From positions 1,178,001-1,242,000 of the forward strand of contig NZ_CP117449.1 of assembly GCF_030687835.1 (NCBI RefSeq): 64,000 bases of DNA. The letters are read 5' to 3'. Every line of letters starts with the position of its first letter. Position 1 is the stretch's first letter. This stretch comes from Pseudomonas hefeiensis (GTDB lineage: Bacteria; Pseudomonadota; Gammaproteobacteria; Pseudomonadales; Pseudomonadaceae). Shown one piece after another: positions 25,877 through 36,457 of the stretch. The notes below the pieces were generated by a model. The model made no database searches. It saw only the letters and a program-made list of their open reading frames with translations, and was not told the origin of the DNA. The translations under genes were made by a program, and so were the position numbers.

Positions 25877-27328
25877 TCATTGTCCGATTTGAGCCGTTTG
25901 TTGCCCGGCTTGCGGAGATGCGTTGCGTTTGCAGACTTTCGCTTCGATTTGCTGTGGCTCGGCACCGGCTTCAGGTCCCTGGACTTCTACAGCCAGCAGG
26001 TTCTGGGAAGCCCAGTCCTCGTCAGTGCGCAATTGGAAGGCGAAACGTCCGTCGGTTTCGGAAGTGTCCGGTTTTTCGATCTTGATATCCTCGTGGCGCC
26101 CATTCATGTACCAGAGGGTGGCTTGTAAGGTTTTCACCGACGTATCGGCGAAGCGGATATCGATCTGGTGGCTGCCGTTACGCAGGTCCATGTTCTTGCT
26201 GTTGACCATCAATTCGTTCTTGCCGGGCTTGAGGGCAGTCTTGCTGCTCATCAGCGCGGGCTTGCCTTCGCAACCGTTGTTGTCCAGCAACGCCATCATC
26301 TGGCGGTAGATGGTTTCCTGGTCCAGGCGATACAGCGGCGAGAATTCCCAGATCAGGATTTTCGGCGGGCTCTTCTGGAATTCTTCGCTGCCCAGGTACT
26401 GGATCATCGCGCCTTCCAGACCGCCGCCGGGGAAGGCGACGTTGAGGATGTCGGCGCCGATGGCTTCTTGAAGGAAGCCGGCGAAGTTGTAGTTCTTGCC
26501 GCTGTGACTGGTGCCGACGAGGGTGATCTGCGGATCACTGGAGTCGCCGAACAGGTCGCCATCGCCGGCTTCGCCTTTAGGCTCGGTGGTGAACTGGTCC
26601 ATGTACTGGACCGCATAGCTGGTGCCGCACAGTTGGCCGGCCATGTTGTGCAGGGTGCCGGTCTTGCCCATGCGGCCGGACTTCTTGGTCTCGAACTCAC
26701 GCTTGGGAATGTCGGCAAAGGCCGGGATCTGCTTGACCTTCTCAGCCACGATCTTCGCCGTGCGCTGGGCGCCGTACGGCGTCCAGTGCTGGTCGCCACG
26801 GAAGTAGAAATCGTGGGCCGGCAGGGTGTCAGGCAGGCTTTCGTTGGTCAGCGGCGACAGGTCCGGCACCACATAGCCCATCTGCGCGAAACGCCCGAGC
26901 ATGGTCTTGTAGTTGGTCAGGGCCTTGTCGAAGTCGTAACTGGCCTTTTCCTGGGGGTTGAGTTTATTGCGGTTCACCAGGCCCCGGGTCGGTTGATAAA
27001 CGAGCACCAGCTCAACGCCTTTTTTCTTGAACGCGTCGTGCAACTGCTGCATGCGCTTGTAGCCGGCCGGGGTGGTATTGAATTCGGTACGCAGGTCTTC
27101 CTGGGTACGGAACAGCCAATCGCCCTGGGCCTGTACCAGTGTGGTGAAGTTCTGCTGATAGCGCGTGGTGTAGTTCTTCGCGTCATGGGCGGCAGGGCAC
27201 AGGTTGCAGCACGGTTCGGCAGTAAACACAGGCGCTGTGATTTCATCGGCGCGCGCGCCGCTTGTGGCGGCGAGAATGCCGGCAGTCAGGGCGGACAGGC
27301 CCAAAAGTTTGATCATCTGTGGGTTCAT
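25877..27328 (-). CDS. algX: Alginate acetyltransferase/scaffold protein AlgX
   Basis: This 483-residue periplasmic protein starts [15 protein letters not shown] is 9 bases before this ATG but abuts the alternative ATG at 27337. After the signal peptide (to about GARADE) comes an SGNH-like domain with the catalytic pair in [13 protein letters not shown] and the Ser in [15 protein letters not shown]-terminal carbohydrate-binding module (about 345-480) follows. AlgX transfers acetyl directly onto alginate and links AlgK to AlgG in the secretion complex. Its N-terminus has CCNLCPAA, consistent with disulphides. Confidence 0.95.
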   Translation of the reverse strand: MNPQMIKLLGLSALTAGILAATSGARADEITAPVFTAEPCCNLCPAAHDAKNYTTRYQQNFTTLVQAQGDWLFRTQEDLRTEFNTTPAGYKRMQQLHDAFKKKGVELVLVYQPTRGLVNRNKLNPQEKASYDFDKALTNYKTMLGRFAQMGYVVPDLSPLTNESLPDTLPAHDFYFRGDQHWTPYGAQRTAKIVAEKVKQIPAFADIPKREFETKKSGRMGKTGTLHNMAGQLCGTSYAVQYMDQFTTEPKGEAGDGDLFGDSSDPQITLVGTSHSGKNYNFAGFLQEAIGADILNVAFPGGGLEGAMIQYLGSEEFQKSPPKILIWEFSPLYRLDQETIYRQMMALLDNNGCEGKPALMSSKTALKPGKNELMVNSKNMDLRNGSHQIDIRFADTSVKTLQATLWYMNGRHEDIKIEKPDTSETDGRFAFQLRTDEDWASQNLLAVEVQGPEAGAEPQQIEAKVCKRNASPQAGQQTAQIGQ

Positions 27329-27339
27329 AAAGGTCATCC

Positions 27340-28932
27340 TCAGTCCCGCAATTCAGTCTGGCGTTCGACAGGGTCGATCAGCACGGCTTTCTGCTGGCGC
27401 ACCAGCAGGTCGAGAATTTCATCCTGGCGCTCGCCCAGGATCCCCGAGAAGCTGATGCCGCTGGATTTGGTCGGCGCGAGCATGGACACCCGGTACAGCT
27501 CAACGCTCAACGGTGAGTCAATGGACAATGGGCCGCTGCCGTTGGCAGCCAGTTCGCCACCGACCACGATCAGCGAGACCTGGGCGTCGAACGGGTCGAG
27601 CTTGATGTCCCGGTCCGTGTCGGACAGATCCTTGATGTGGCCGTAAAGACCGGTCAGGCCGTTGGCCATGGACACGTTTTCGTAAAGGCGGATGTTCACG
27701 CTGTTACGAATCCGGATGCCGTGGCGCCGGTTGCTGATCACTTTGTTGCCCCACAACAGGTTGTCACCACTCTCGTAAAGCGTGATGCCGTCGGTGTGGT
27801 TCTTGTAGATCTCGTTGTAGGCGATCACGTTGTTCACGCTGTTACGGTCGATCACCAGGCCCGAGAGTTTGTTGTCGTAGCTGCGGTTGTTGAAAATGAA
27901 GCTGTCGTTGACCTCACGGGAAATAATGATCCCGTGCTTTTTCTTGGTCCCGTAGACGGTGTTGTCGGCGATGATCAGACGATGGGAACGGTCGTGGGGG
28001 TCAATGCCGTAGACGATGTTGTCCTTGTAGGTGTTGCCCTTGACTACAAAGTCGTTGGTTTCGTAGCAGTAGAAGCCGTACCACATGTCCGAGAACTCGG
28101 AATCGATGATCCAGCCGGTCGGTTCCGGGCGCTTGAGGACCTTGGCCATGTTGGGCGTGTACTGGGAAATACTCACCCCGTACGACTTACTGTTGGCGTA
28201 GCCGAAGCTGGCCATTTTGGTATTGACGATGTAAGTCTCGGTGCCGCCCCAGGACAGCAGGAACGGACGGAATTCGTTGGCCGAACGGAACGTGGCGGGG
28301 CCATTGTCCTTTTCGCGCCAGCCGGTGACTTTGGTGTCGCGGATGAACATCTTTCCATCGTTGACCAGGAAGGAGCCGCCCTCTTGGGACAGGCGCAGTT
28401 CCTGGGTCTGCTTGTCGATTTCCAGGATGCCTTTTTCACCCACCACAATGGGAATCCTGGCCAGGAACACACCGGGCGAGGTTTCCTTGAGGTATTGCTT
28501 GGGCACTTTCTTGGCCAGGTCCTTGAGGTTCATGTAGCCATCGTCGATGAAGATGGCCTGTGGGATGCCGTGCTGGCGCACCACCCACTCGGCCATCTTG
28601 TTGTCGCCGCCGATGAAGTCCTTCAAGGCGTTTTCCTGCATCATCCGGCGCACGCTGACCTTGCCGGCCTTGCTGCGCACGATCTTGGCCGCGGCCGCTT
28701 CGGCGGTGAAGCCTGTGAGGTCGGGCAGGGTCGGCGCAGCCAGTTCCAGCGGAGCGGTCGGCGCGCTGCTGACGGTGTAGGTCTTGGCCTGCTGCAGTTC
28801 CTTGACCACGTTGCCCGGCTTGACCACCGGTTCAACGTTGGCGAACGCCGACGAGCCGGCCAGCAGCATCGCTGCGGCCAACAGGCTGATCGAACCTTTC
28901 ATCGCCTGGCTGTTCCTGAGGTAGCGGTTCAT
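27340..28932 (-). CDS. algG: Poly(beta-D-mannuronate) C5-epimerase AlgG
   Basis: This 530-residue periplasmic enzyme converts mannuronate to guluronate residues in the polymer. The start MNRYLRNSQAMKG has GGAG 8 bases upstream; an upstream ATG at 28959 overlaps the algE stop and is the alternative. Signal peptide to about SSAFA. The right-handed beta-helix (about 200-500) contains the catalytic DPHD motif in YGIDPHDRSHRLI and CASH-type repeats. It is also a structural part of the periplasmic scaffold with AlgX and AlgK. Confidence 0.96.
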   Translation of the reverse strand: MNRYLRNSQAMKGSISLLAAAMLLAGSSAFANVEPVVKPGNVVKELQQAKTYTVSSAPTAPLELAAPTLPDLTGFTAEAAAAKIVRSKAGKVSVRRMMQENALKDFIGGDNKMAEWVVRQHGIPQAIFIDDGYMNLKDLAKKVPKQYLKETSPGVFLARIPIVVGEKGILEIDKQTQELRLSQEGGSFLVNDGKMFIRDTKVTGWREKDNGPATFRSANEFRPFLLSWGGTETYIVNTKMASFGYANSKSYGVSISQYTPNMAKVLKRPEPTGWIIDSEFSDMWYGFYCYETNDFVVKGNTYKDNIVYGIDPHDRSHRLIIADNTVYGTKKKHGIIISREVNDSFIFNNRSYDNKLSGLVIDRNSVNNVIAYNEIYKNHTDGITLYESGDNLLWGNKVISNRRHGIRIRNSVNIRLYENVSMANGLTGLYGHIKDLSDTDRDIKLDPFDAQVSLIVVGGELAANGSGPLSIDSPLSVELYRVSMLAPTKSSGISFSGILGERQDEILDLLVRQQKAVLIDPVERQTELRD

Positions 28933-28958
28933 ATCGGGCACTCCCATGGTCATTCGCA

Positions 28959-30452
28959 TCAGAAGCGCCAGATCACGTCGACAAAGGCGCGATGCATGTA
29001 TGAATCGACCTCTTTGCCGTAGGCGTCGCCTGGCTTGAACACGCCGCCACGAAAGCGCACCAGCGCCGACGGTTCGTCGATGGACTGGCTCAGCGCGGCC
29101 GGCAGCAGGCCTTGCTTGAAGTACTTGGTGACCACAAGGTCGACTTCCTGGCCCAGGTCCTTGTTACCGTCGCGCAGTGGCAGGGACGAGGTGGACAGGA
29201 TCGCGCCGGTTACATCGTCGGTGTTGTTTTCCACCGCGTTGATGCCGTTACTGCCCACAGGCTTGTTGCCGTCCACGCGCCAGAACTTGTGGTACACCAG
29301 GCTTGCGTCGTACTCGTCGCGCAACTGCCAGGAACCGAACAGGCTGGCGCTCTGGGTGTTGGCCATTTCGCCCCGGAAGGCTTCACCAAAACGGTGGACG
29401 CGCGAACGGGTACCGGTGTAGTTGGCGCGGTTGCTTTGCAGACCGTTCTGTTCGTAGTCCTCGCTGGCGCGGGCATAGGCCGCACCGACTTGCCACTGCG
29501 GATCCAGGCGCAGACGGATGCCCAGGTCGGTGGCCCAGCCATCGACGTCGTCACTGCGCTTGAGTTGCGTGGGGCGCGTGCCGTCAGCGTTGAGCGGGTT
29601 GACGGTGTCGCGATCGCCAGTCATGCCGGTCAGGCTGGCCCAGTAGTTGACGGTGTTGGTATTCCGCCAGTTGTAGGCGTCACTGTTGGCCTCCAGGCCC
29701 AGCCAGGACAGGTCACCGTTCTGGGTCTTGTCCAGGGAGTCGGTGGCTTCGCCTGGAGTCGGGTAGTCGAGGCTGCCATTGTCGTGGGTGTGGTGGGCAC
29801 GGATCCCGGCCCACTGGCCTGGCATCCACTGGTAGCCCACGTCGCCGTAGACGTGCAGGCGATCCTTGTCGTCAGGCGCCAGTTCCTTGAGGTCGGTGCG
29901 GTATTCGCTGAAACGCTCGGCGACACCCAGGTTGGCCCGTAACAAGGTGGTGTCGAAGGTCCAGTTCAAGGCTTCGATATTGGTGTCGCGCCATTGGCCG
30001 TCTTCGTTGCGCAGGCGTTGGCGACCGAACTTCAACTGCTCGCCCGGGTAAGGGGTCAGGCCCCGATAGCCAATCCAGAATTCGCGCATGGCCAGGTAGT
30101 TCTTCTTGACTTCGCGATCACCGCTGTCGGTTTGCGCGGTCGTGTCATCGGACTGCTGCAGGGTGTCGGTCTCGATGGTGTCGGTTGACGTCACGGCCTG
30201 GGCCATGGCGTAAGCGCTCCAGGCACCGCGCTCACCGTAGATCCATGGACGCAGGTCCAGACCGACACCGTTGACGTCGCCCCCACGCTGGGTGCCCAGG
30301 TCTCGATCGTCTTCGGACTGGCCGGTGATTTTTACGTCGAGGCCGAAGTTCTGGTCATCGGTCAGGGCCGCCAGGGTCGGACACGACCACAGCAGGGCGA
30401 ACGTCAGGCCAATGCCGGCCTGCACAAAAGGATTGAGCTTCAAAGGCTTCAT
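28959..30452 (-). CDS. algE: Alginate outer-membrane porin AlgE
   Basis: This 497-residue beta-barrel export pore has a signal peptide ending at about residue 29 (PTLAA before LTDDQNFG). The mature chain alternates polar and aromatic residues as expected for an 18-strand barrel, has many Arg and Asp residues for the selectivity pore, and closes with a C-terminal Phe (VDVIWRF), the BAM recognition signal. The start overlaps the algK stop by 4 bases. Confidence 0.96.
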   Translation of the reverse strand: MKPLKLNPFVQAGIGLTFALLWSCPTLAALTDDQNFGLDVKITGQSEDDRDLGTQRGGDVNGVGLDLRPWIYGERGAWSAYAMAQAVTSTDTIETDTLQQSDDTTAQTDSGDREVKKNYLAMREFWIGYRGLTPYPGEQLKFGRQRLRNEDGQWRDTNIEALNWTFDTTLLRANLGVAERFSEYRTDLKELAPDDKDRLHVYGDVGYQWMPGQWAGIRAHHTHDNGSLDYPTPGEATDSLDKTQNGDLSWLGLEANSDAYNWRNTNTVNYWASLTGMTGDRDTVNPLNADGTRPTQLKRSDDVDGWATDLGIRLRLDPQWQVGAAYARASEDYEQNGLQSNRANYTGTRSRVHRFGEAFRGEMANTQSASLFGSWQLRDEYDASLVYHKFWRVDGNKPVGSNGINAVENNTDDVTGAILSTSSLPLRDGNKDLGQEVDLVVTKYFKQGLLPAALSQSIDEPSALVRFRGGVFKPGDAYGKEVDSYMHRAFVDVIWRF

Positions 30453-31957
30453 AGAGGTTCCTCGCCGTCATCTTCTTTTAGGGCTTGCAGTTCCAGCGTA
30501 TCGGGGCTCATGGCGCCGCGAATGGCCTGCTCTTGTTGCAGCAGGCGCTGGGCTTGTGCAAGCTGGTTCGGCGGTAATTGGGTCTCGAGGGTCTGGGCAA
30601 GCTCGATGGCTTGCGGGGTGTTCTGGACCTTGGCCAATTGACTGAACACATAGGCATTGACCGGGTCGGGCTTGGTGCCCTTGCCTTGGGAGAACAACTG
30701 GGCAATGGCGAAGTCCGCGCTGTTCTGGCCGTTGCGGGCGGCCTTGAGCAGATGGTCCAGGGCTTTTTGCGAGTACACCTGGCCCAGGTAACCGCGGCGA
30801 TAGATCTGGCCGAGGTAGTAATCGGCGGCCACTTCGCGGCCAACGGCTTTCTGGAAATGCGCTTCGGCGACCTTGGCGTCAGCCGGCACCCATTTGCCTT
30901 CGTAGTACAGCTTGCCCAGCAACAGATCGGCACGCGGCTGATCGGCGGCGCGGCCGTTTTCCAGGTACTGCATCATCTTGTCGACGTCACCCAGCTCGGG
31001 GAAATCATAGAGAATCTGCGCCAGGCTGACCCAGGCAGCGGGATAGCCGGGGGCGATGTCTTCGAGCAACGACTGGGCGGTTTTTTCGTCGGTCTTGCCC
31101 AGGCTCGCATCGGCCAGGACGCGGGCGACGCTGTCCACGCGCTGGGCAGACACGGTGCCACTCTGGTGACCGGCCTGCATGTGCTTGAGCAACTCGGCCT
31201 GCTGTTCTGGCTGGCCGCGTTTCTGATAGACCGTGGCCAGTTCGACGTAGCAGATGTCGGTGGTGGCCAACGCGGCCTTGCAGACTTTTTCCACTTCATC
31301 CAGATGCTGGTCGTAGGTGCCCTGGGTGCGATAGAGCAGAATCTGCGCCAGGCCCGCTTCCGGGTAGCCGGCACTGCGCCATTGGTTGATCTGCTGCTGA
31401 GCGTTCACGTTCGGAAAACTTTGAGGGTATTGCAGGTACAGCATCGCCAGCGGGATCAAGGTGTTGCCTTGGCCGTTGGCAAAGGCTTTCTTCAGCAACC
31501 CTTCGGCTTCGTGTTTTTCAGCTTCGGTGGAGCCGGGCTTGGCCACCAGCAGGCGACCCAGGCGAGCCTGAGCGCGCGGCGAAATATCGGCCGCGGCGCG
31601 GTAAGTCGCCTCGGCTTTTTTCATCTGCTCGGGATCGCGGCTGTTGACCTGAATATCGGCCAGGCCGACCTGGGCTTCGCTGTAACCCAGGTTGGCCAGT
31701 TGCTGATAGTTCTGCTGCGCCAGCGTCGTGTCACCGCGCTTGAGGGCTTCGTTGGCCAAGCGCTGGTCGGGCAGGCCGGCACAGCCGGCCAGGCTCACGG
31801 CCAGCGCCAGCGCACAGAATGCACGTGTGTGGGAGCGAGCCTGCTCGCGATGCAGGCCGCTCGGTGTACCAGACAGACCGCGTCGATCCCATCGCGAGCA
31901 GGCTCGCTCCCACAGGGAATGCGGTGCATTGTTGTTTTGTGGAGTGATCACGGGCAT
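30449..31957 (-). CDS. algK: Alginate export lipoprotein AlgK, with REPIN-encoded N-terminal insert
   Basis: This 502-residue outer-membrane lipoprotein made of TPR/Sel1-like helical repeats (about 65-470) helps place AlgE and bridges to AlgX. The start has GAGG 5 bases upstream and lies 9 bases after alg44. The lipobox LAGC places the acylated Cys at residue 59, far later than usual. Residues 15-43 (LWERACSR to REQARSH) are encoded by a complete REPIN (31829-31915) of exactly 29 codons. Between residues 15 and 53 there is no in-frame ATG, GTG or TTG, so translation must read through it. The hydrophobic core [12 protein letters not shown] (47-58) is intact, so export is probably kept with a long basic n-region. 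Confidence 0.93.
   Translation of the reverse strand: MPVITPQNNNAPHSLWERACSRWDRRGLSGTPSGLHREQARSHTRAFCALALAVSLAGCAGLPDQRLANEALKRGDTTLAQQNYQQLANLGYSEAQVGLADIQVNSRDPEQMKKAEATYRAAADISPRAQARLGRLLVAKPGSTEAEKHEAEGLLKKAFANGQGNTLIPLAMLYLQYPQSFPNVNAQQQINQWRSAGYPEAGLAQILLYRTQGTYDQHLDEVEKVCKAALATTDICYVELATVYQKRGQPEQQAELLKHMQAGHQSGTVSAQRVDSVARVLADASLGKTDEKTAQSLLEDIAPGYPAAWVSLAQILYDFPELGDVDKMMQYLENGRAADQPRADLLLGKLYYEGKWVPADAKVAEAHFQKAVGREVAADYYLGQIYRRGYLGQVYSQKALDHLLKAARNGQNSADFAIAQLFSQGKGTKPDPVNAYVFSQLAKVQNTPQAIELAQTLETQLPPNQLAQAQRLLQQEQAIRGAMSPDTLELQALKEDDGEEPL
31829..31915. repeat. REPIN inserted in the 5' coding region of algK
   Basis: Arms GTGGGAGCGAGCCTGCTCGC and GCGAGCAGGCTCGCTCCCAC. The 87-base element lies on codon boundaries of algK and encodes residues 15-43. 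Confidence 0.95.
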
Positions 31958-31966
31958 ATCCTCGAC

Positions 31967-33136
31967 TTAAATACCGACGGCCATGGCTTTGTCGATCAGC
32001 CAGTTCAGGTTCGGGCCTCGGTCGCTGGTGACTTCTACCGGCCGGCCAGCCAGCGAGCTGTCCAGGGGTTCGTCAGGCTGGATCAGTACACGGATATCAG
32101 AGGACAGGTCGGCACTTTTCAGGCTGGTGCTGCTGACGATCTTGCCGGTACGGATGGCATCTTCGCCGGCGACCTGGAAGCTGACCGGGGTGCCTGGGCG
32201 CACATCGCCGAACTGGCGATAGGAGAAGCGAGCCTCGACGTTGGCTTCGCTGTTACGCGGTACCAGTTGGAAGATCACGTCACCCTTGCTGGCGTACTGA
32301 CCGTCGGACACCACTTGCTGGGCCACGATGCAGTCGCACGGCGAGGTCAGGGTGCCGGTCATTTGCTTGCCGAACAGTTCCTCGACCTTGGCCGGTTGCA
32401 GCTGGTTGTCGTCCAGATGGCCCTTGAGCACATCGAGCATGCTGGTGCTGAAGGTGGCCAGCGGGGCACCTTTGGCGGCCACGCCGTCGGCCTGGACCAG
32501 GCTCTGCACGGTGCCGTCGCGCGGCATGGTGATGGACATGCCGGTTACATTCACCAGGCCCGCCTGGGCGTGGCTGACGAAGTACATGCCGTACACCGAC
32601 TTGAAGATGAAGCCGAACGCCGCCAGGCCGACGATAAAAATCGCCAGGCTGAAAGTCACGGCCCGCAGGCGGCCCAGGGCGGTCATGCCACCGTTGTCAT
32701 CCTTCTGCTTGCGCGCCTTGGTGAAGTTGTCGCGTTGCAAGGTCGCCAGCACATCACCGACGCCAACGATGTCGCCGGCCAGGTGCGAGGTGATGATGTG
32801 ACGCAGCGTCGAGATGTCCCGAGGCTCCAGATTCTGGAACTGGCAACCGGTACGACCGGTCTGGCGGTCGTAGGAGCGAACCTGCAGTTCAACGTCCATG
32901 GCCAGGCCAAGGTTGTCGATCACGAATTGCAGGCGACCCTTGTACGCTTCGCCCACCTTGAGCGGCATCTGGCCGGCGTTGAAGCACAGGCCTCCGGCGG
33001 ACAGGTCCAGGACCTTGACTTCCATGGGTGTACGGTCGGGACCGAAGAAACGCAATTTGGCCGGGATTTTCACTCGGGCGTGTTGGCGCTGGGCTTCGGA
33101 TTCATGCACTACGTTGACATTCACGGCGGTGTTCAT
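31967..33136 (-). CDS. alg44: Alginate co-polymerase Alg44 (PilZ c-di-GMP receptor)
   Basis: This 389-residue inner-membrane protein activates Alg8 on c-di-GMP binding. The N-terminal PilZ domain (about 14-120) has R17 and R21 (RQHAR) and D44-L45-S46-A-G-G, the complete c-di-GMP contact set at the same positions as in P. aeruginosa. One membrane helix (about 158-180) and a periplasmic HlyD-like adaptor domain (about 195-385) follow. AGGAAA precedes the start, 35 bases after alg8. Confidence 0.96.
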   Translation of the reverse strand: MNTAVNVNVVHESEAQRQHARVKIPAKLRFFGPDRTPMEVKVLDLSAGGLCFNAGQMPLKVGEAYKGRLQFVIDNLGLAMDVELQVRSYDRQTGRTGCQFQNLEPRDISTLRHIITSHLAGDIVGVGDVLATLQRDNFTKARKQKDDNGGMTALGRLRAVTFSLAIFIVGLAAFGFIFKSVYGMYFVSHAQAGLVNVTGMSITMPRDGTVQSLVQADGVAAKGAPLATFSTSMLDVLKGHLDDNQLQPAKVEELFGKQMTGTLTSPCDCIVAQQVVSDGQYASKGDVIFQLVPRNSEANVEARFSYRQFGDVRPGTPVSFQVAGEDAIRTGKIVSSTSLKSADLSSDIRVLIQPDEPLDSSLAGRPVEVTSDRGPNLNWLIDKAMAVGI

Positions 33137-33171
33137 AGGGGCGATTTCCTAGTTAATTCAGGCGAGTTCGG

Positions 33172-34653
33172 TCAGACCATCATCAGCAGCACGGCAACGA
33201 AAACGCTGCCGGCGGAGAAGGTCATGGTCCGAGACGACCAAGTGTTGAACCAACGTTGAAAGCTGGCGAGATCACGGGTCAGATGAGTGGGCTGGCGAGT
33301 CCAGGACTGTTGGTCGAGGCGGAAGAACACGTAGATCTTCACCAGCGCGCCAACGATCTGGTTGTAATAGAGAATCGCCGGGTAGGCCGGACCGATCCGG
33401 TGTCCGGAGCACGACAGCAACAGGGTCAAGAGCAACCGGGTGATGCCGATCCACAGCAGGTACACCAGGATGAACGCGGTGCCGTACTTGAAGCTGGCGA
33501 TCAGCGCCACGGTCAGGCCCAGCAGGGAAGTCCACATCGACACACGCTGGTCGAACAGCACCACCGAGGTGAACAGGCCCAGACGCTTCATGCCCAGGCC
33601 CAGTGCCCGGGAGTTCTGCCGCAGGTTGTTGCCATACCAGCGGAACATCAGCTTGCGACTGGCCTTGATGAAGCTTTTTTCCGGCGGGTGCTCGACGGTA
33701 TTGATCGCAGCATCAGGTACGTAGAACGTGTCGTAGCCCAGGCGCATCAGGCTGAACCAGCTCGACTTGTCGTCGCCGGTGAGAAACTTGAAGCGGCCCA
33801 GGCGCCAGTGTTGCAGCGAATCGCTTTCCACGTCAGCGATGAAGTCCGGGTTGGTGACCACGGTGGCGCGGAACACCGACATGCGGCCGGTCATGGTCAG
33901 CACGCGCTTGGACAGGGCCATGGAGCACATGTTGATGTGGCGCTGGGCGAAACGCAGTTTGTGCCATTCGCTCATGATGTAGCCGCCGCGCACTTCGCAG
34001 AACTCGTTGGTGGTCAGGCCGCCGACGTTACCGAACAGCTGGAACCACGGCACGGTCTTGCGCACCACGCCTTCGGCGAGCACGGTATCGCCATCAATCA
34101 CGGCGACCACGGCACGGTCGTCCGGCAAGTGGCGAGAGATGGCGCGGAAACCGAAGGCCAGGCCGTCACGTTTGCCGGTACCAGGAATGCGCACGAAGTC
34201 CAGCTTGACGTGCTCTGGCGGGTTCATGCGGGCCCAAAGGCTCTTGACCAGCAGTTCGTCGGACATTTCCACGATGGAGCAGACCACAGTGGTCGGCAGC
34301 CCGCAGTCGATGGCTTCGCGGATTACCGAGCTGTAGACCTGGGCGGTGGTCAGCGCGTCGATCCGGAAGCTGGTGACCATCAGGTACACGTGGGACGGAT
34401 CCGCGGCCTTGCCCAGCTTGCGTACCTTGCGGCGCAGATGCGGGTAGACGATGTACAGAAAGATCATGCCGCGCACGAAATGCGTCGCTCCCATGGAGTA
34501 ACGCCAGATGCCCACGGCGCCGATCAGGAAAATGAAATCCTTGGATTCGGAGTCGAACGTGGACGTGGGCAACGCCATGGCGATGCCCATCAATAAACTC
34601 AAGTAAAACAGCCAACCGGCGGCCTGAAGCAGGCCGTGCTTTAGCCTGTGCAT
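33172..34653 (-). CDS. alg8: Alginate glycosyltransferase Alg8
   Basis: This 493-residue family-2 glycosyltransferase polymerises GDP-mannuronate and passes the chain through the inner membrane. Membrane helices flank a cytoplasmic catalytic domain with VIDGDTV (DxD), LTGDDKSSW (TED-like base region) and [10 protein letters not shown] (the QxxRW position). The start [10 protein letters not shown] matches known Alg8 proteins; an ATG three codons upstream (34662) is possible. A strong hairpin separates it from algD. Confidence 0.96.
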   Translation of the reverse strand: MHRLKHGLLQAAGWLFYLSLLMGIAMALPTSTFDSESKDFIFLIGAVGIWRYSMGATHFVRGMIFLYIVYPHLRRKVRKLGKAADPSHVYLMVTSFRIDALTTAQVYSSVIREAIDCGLPTTVVCSIVEMSDELLVKSLWARMNPPEHVKLDFVRIPGTGKRDGLAFGFRAISRHLPDDRAVVAVIDGDTVLAEGVVRKTVPWFQLFGNVGGLTTNEFCEVRGGYIMSEWHKLRFAQRHINMCSMALSKRVLTMTGRMSVFRATVVTNPDFIADVESDSLQHWRLGRFKFLTGDDKSSWFSLMRLGYDTFYVPDAAINTVEHPPEKSFIKASRKLMFRWYGNNLRQNSRALGLGMKRLGLFTSVVLFDQRVSMWTSLLGLTVALIASFKYGTAFILVYLLWIGITRLLLTLLLSCSGHRIGPAYPAILYYNQIVGALVKIYVFFRLDQQSWTRQPTHLTRDLASFQRWFNTWSSRTMTFSAGSVFVAVLLMMV

Positions 34654-34719
34654 AATCTGCATCCGTCTCTATCTCGGGCGGGCCTTGTGGGCGGCCCGAT
34701 GGGTTAAGGCAGGCGAAAG

Positions 34720-34746
34720 GCCGGCCGGGGCCTTGCCCCGGCCGGC
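34720..34746. terminator. Strong intercistronic hairpin between algD and alg8
   Basis: Perfect inverted repeat with 12-base arms GCCGGCCGGGGC and GCCCCGGCCGGC and a 3-base loop, 8 bases after the algD stop. In the minus-strand transcript it is followed by CTTTCG and no full T-run. It could partly terminate or protect the algD end of the mRNA, giving more algD than downstream product; which one is not decidable from sequence. Confidence 0.7.
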
Positions 34747-34754
34747 AAACAGAC

Positions 34755-36071
34755 TTACCAGCAGATGCCTTCGGTCCGGCCACTCGGGTTGGTGGCCTTG
34801 GACATGAAGCCAACCAGGTCGATGACCTGCTTGCCTTCCGGTACGTTCTCGGTCAGCGCTCGGAACTTCTCGTCGCGGTTGCCCAGGATGATGATGTCGG
34901 AGCTGTCGATCACCGAGTCGAAGTCGGAGTTGAGCAAGGACGAGACGTGAGGGATCTTCGACTCGATGTAATCCTTGTTCGCACCGTGGACGCGGGCGTA
35001 TTCGACGTTGCTGTCGTAGATTTTCAGGTCGAAGCCCTTGCCGATCAGCATTTCCGCCAGCTCAACCAGCGGGCTTTCACGCAGGTCATCGGTGCCGGCC
35101 TTGAAGCTCAGGCCCAGCAGGGCGACTTTGCGCTTGTCGTGGCTGGAAACGATGTCGAAGGCGTTCTGCACTTGGGATTCGTTGCTGCGCATCAGCGAGT
35201 TGAGCAGCGGCGCTTCCACGTCCAGGGAACTGGCGCGGTAGGTCAGGGCGCGAACGTCCTTGGGCAGGCACGAACCACCGAAAGCGAAGCCTGGGCGCAT
35301 GTAGTACTGGGACAGGTTCAGGGTCTTGTCCTGGCAGACCACATCCATCACTTCACGGCCATCGACGCCGACAGCCTTGGCGATGTTGCCGATCTCGTTG
35401 GCGAAGGTCACCTTGGTGGCGTGCCAGACGTTGCAGGTGTACTTGATCATCTCGGCGACAGCGATGTCCTTGCGGATGATCGGCGCATCGAGCTCTTCGT
35501 ACAGCGATTGCAGAACGTCACCCGAGGCTTTATCGAACTCGCCAATGACGGTCATCGGAGGCAGGTCGTAGTCCTTGATCGCGGTGCTTTCACGCAGGAA
35601 CTCAGGGTTGACCGCGACGCCGAAATCGACACCGGCTTTCTTGCCGGAGCAGTCTTCCAGAATCGGGATGACCACATTTGCCACGGTGCCTGGCAGTACG
35701 GTGCTGCGAACCACGATGGTGTGGCGGGTGGTCTTGTCACGCAGGACAAAACCGATCTCGCGGCACACCGCTTCGATGTAGTTCAGTTCCAGATCGCCGT
35801 TCTTTTTACTCGGTGTACCGACGCAAATCATCGACAGGTCAGTATCCCGAATTGCTTCGGCGAAGTTGGTGGTGCCGCGCAGGCGACCTGTTTCAATACC
35901 TTGCGCCAACAGCTCGCCAAGACCGGGTTCAACGATCGGCGATTTACCGGCGTTGATCATGTCGATTTTGTCTTTGGCGACATCTACGCCAACGACATCA
36001 TGGCCCCGTGCAGACAGGCAACCGGCACATACTGCACCGACGTAACCCAAACCAAATATGCTAATGCGCAT
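34755..36071 (-). CDS. algD: GDP-mannose 6-dehydrogenase AlgD
   Basis: This 438-residue cytoplasmic enzyme oxidises GDP-mannose to GDP-mannuronate with two NAD+, the committed step of alginate synthesis. The N-terminal Rossmann fold MRISIFGLGYVGAVCAG binds NAD. The active-site Cys is in FAFGGSCLPKDVRAL at about residue 268. A central helix and a C-terminal GDP-binding domain (about 300-435) follow. It is first in the alginate operon and carries the long upstream control region. Confidence 0.97.
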   Translation of the reverse strand: MRISIFGLGYVGAVCAGCLSARGHDVVGVDVAKDKIDMINAGKSPIVEPGLGELLAQGIETGRLRGTTNFAEAIRDTDLSMICVGTPSKKNGDLELNYIEAVCREIGFVLRDKTTRHTIVVRSTVLPGTVANVVIPILEDCSGKKAGVDFGVAVNPEFLRESTAIKDYDLPPMTVIGEFDKASGDVLQSLYEELDAPIIRKDIAVAEMIKYTCNVWHATKVTFANEIGNIAKAVGVDGREVMDVVCQDKTLNLSQYYMRPGFAFGGSCLPKDVRALTYRASSLDVEAPLLNSLMRSNESQVQNAFDIVSSHDKRKVALLGLSFKAGTDDLRESPLVELAEMLIGKGFDLKIYDSNVEYARVHGANKDYIESKIPHVSSLLNSDFDSVIDSSDIIILGNRDEKFRALTENVPEGKQVIDLVGFMSKATNPSGRTEGICW

Positions 36072-36164
36072 CGCATTTACCTCTGTTTTTCACGCCACTA
36101 AATGGCCGGAGTTAATAGTGTTCAGCGGTCATAGTGCACTCGGAAGTGTGGAATGCAGGCGCCA

Positions 36165-36192
36165 CAATGCCGTGTGCAGGCATACTAAGTTC
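36165..36192 (-). promoter_or_regulatory. Candidate AlgU (sigma-22) promoter proximal to algD
   Basis: On the minus strand GGAACTT (-35, at 36193-36187) matches the AlgU consensus, but the region 16-17 bases downstream (GCATT) is a poor -10. The leader would be about 85-90 bases. Only the -35 is convincing. Confidence 0.3.
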
Positions 36193-36457
36193 CGAGTGTC
36201 TAAATAAGTGCACTCAAGTTGTGCGCAATGTGGCCTAGTTGTTATGACCTGCCCTGTTATGCAGCCAGTCCTCGTTTTCGGGAACGCTCGTGCAAAGGTC
36301 TTTCACCTCTGATCCCTGGCAAAAAGCCCACAAAATCAGAAGCTTGTGTGCTCGGGTGAGCACGTTATAGGGGCGCAGCCTTGGCCTTGTAGGGGATACT
36401 AATGGTGCGTTATCTCCCGTCCTTATAGGGTGGATCCAATGAGACGACCGTTTCGCT

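Noticed and set aside
31876..31893. Twin-arginine-like DRRGLS in the REPIN-encoded part of AlgK
   Set aside because: The hydrophobic core starts about 20 residues later, too far for a Tat signal, and AlgK is a Sec/Lol lipoprotein in relatives.
30578..33259. Long open frame of almost 900 codons antisense to algE/algK/alg44
   Set aside because: It mirrors the GC-rich third positions of well-identified genes on the other strand, has no recognisable domain and no ribosome site. Similar antisense frames lie opposite algA, algX, algG, algD and valS.
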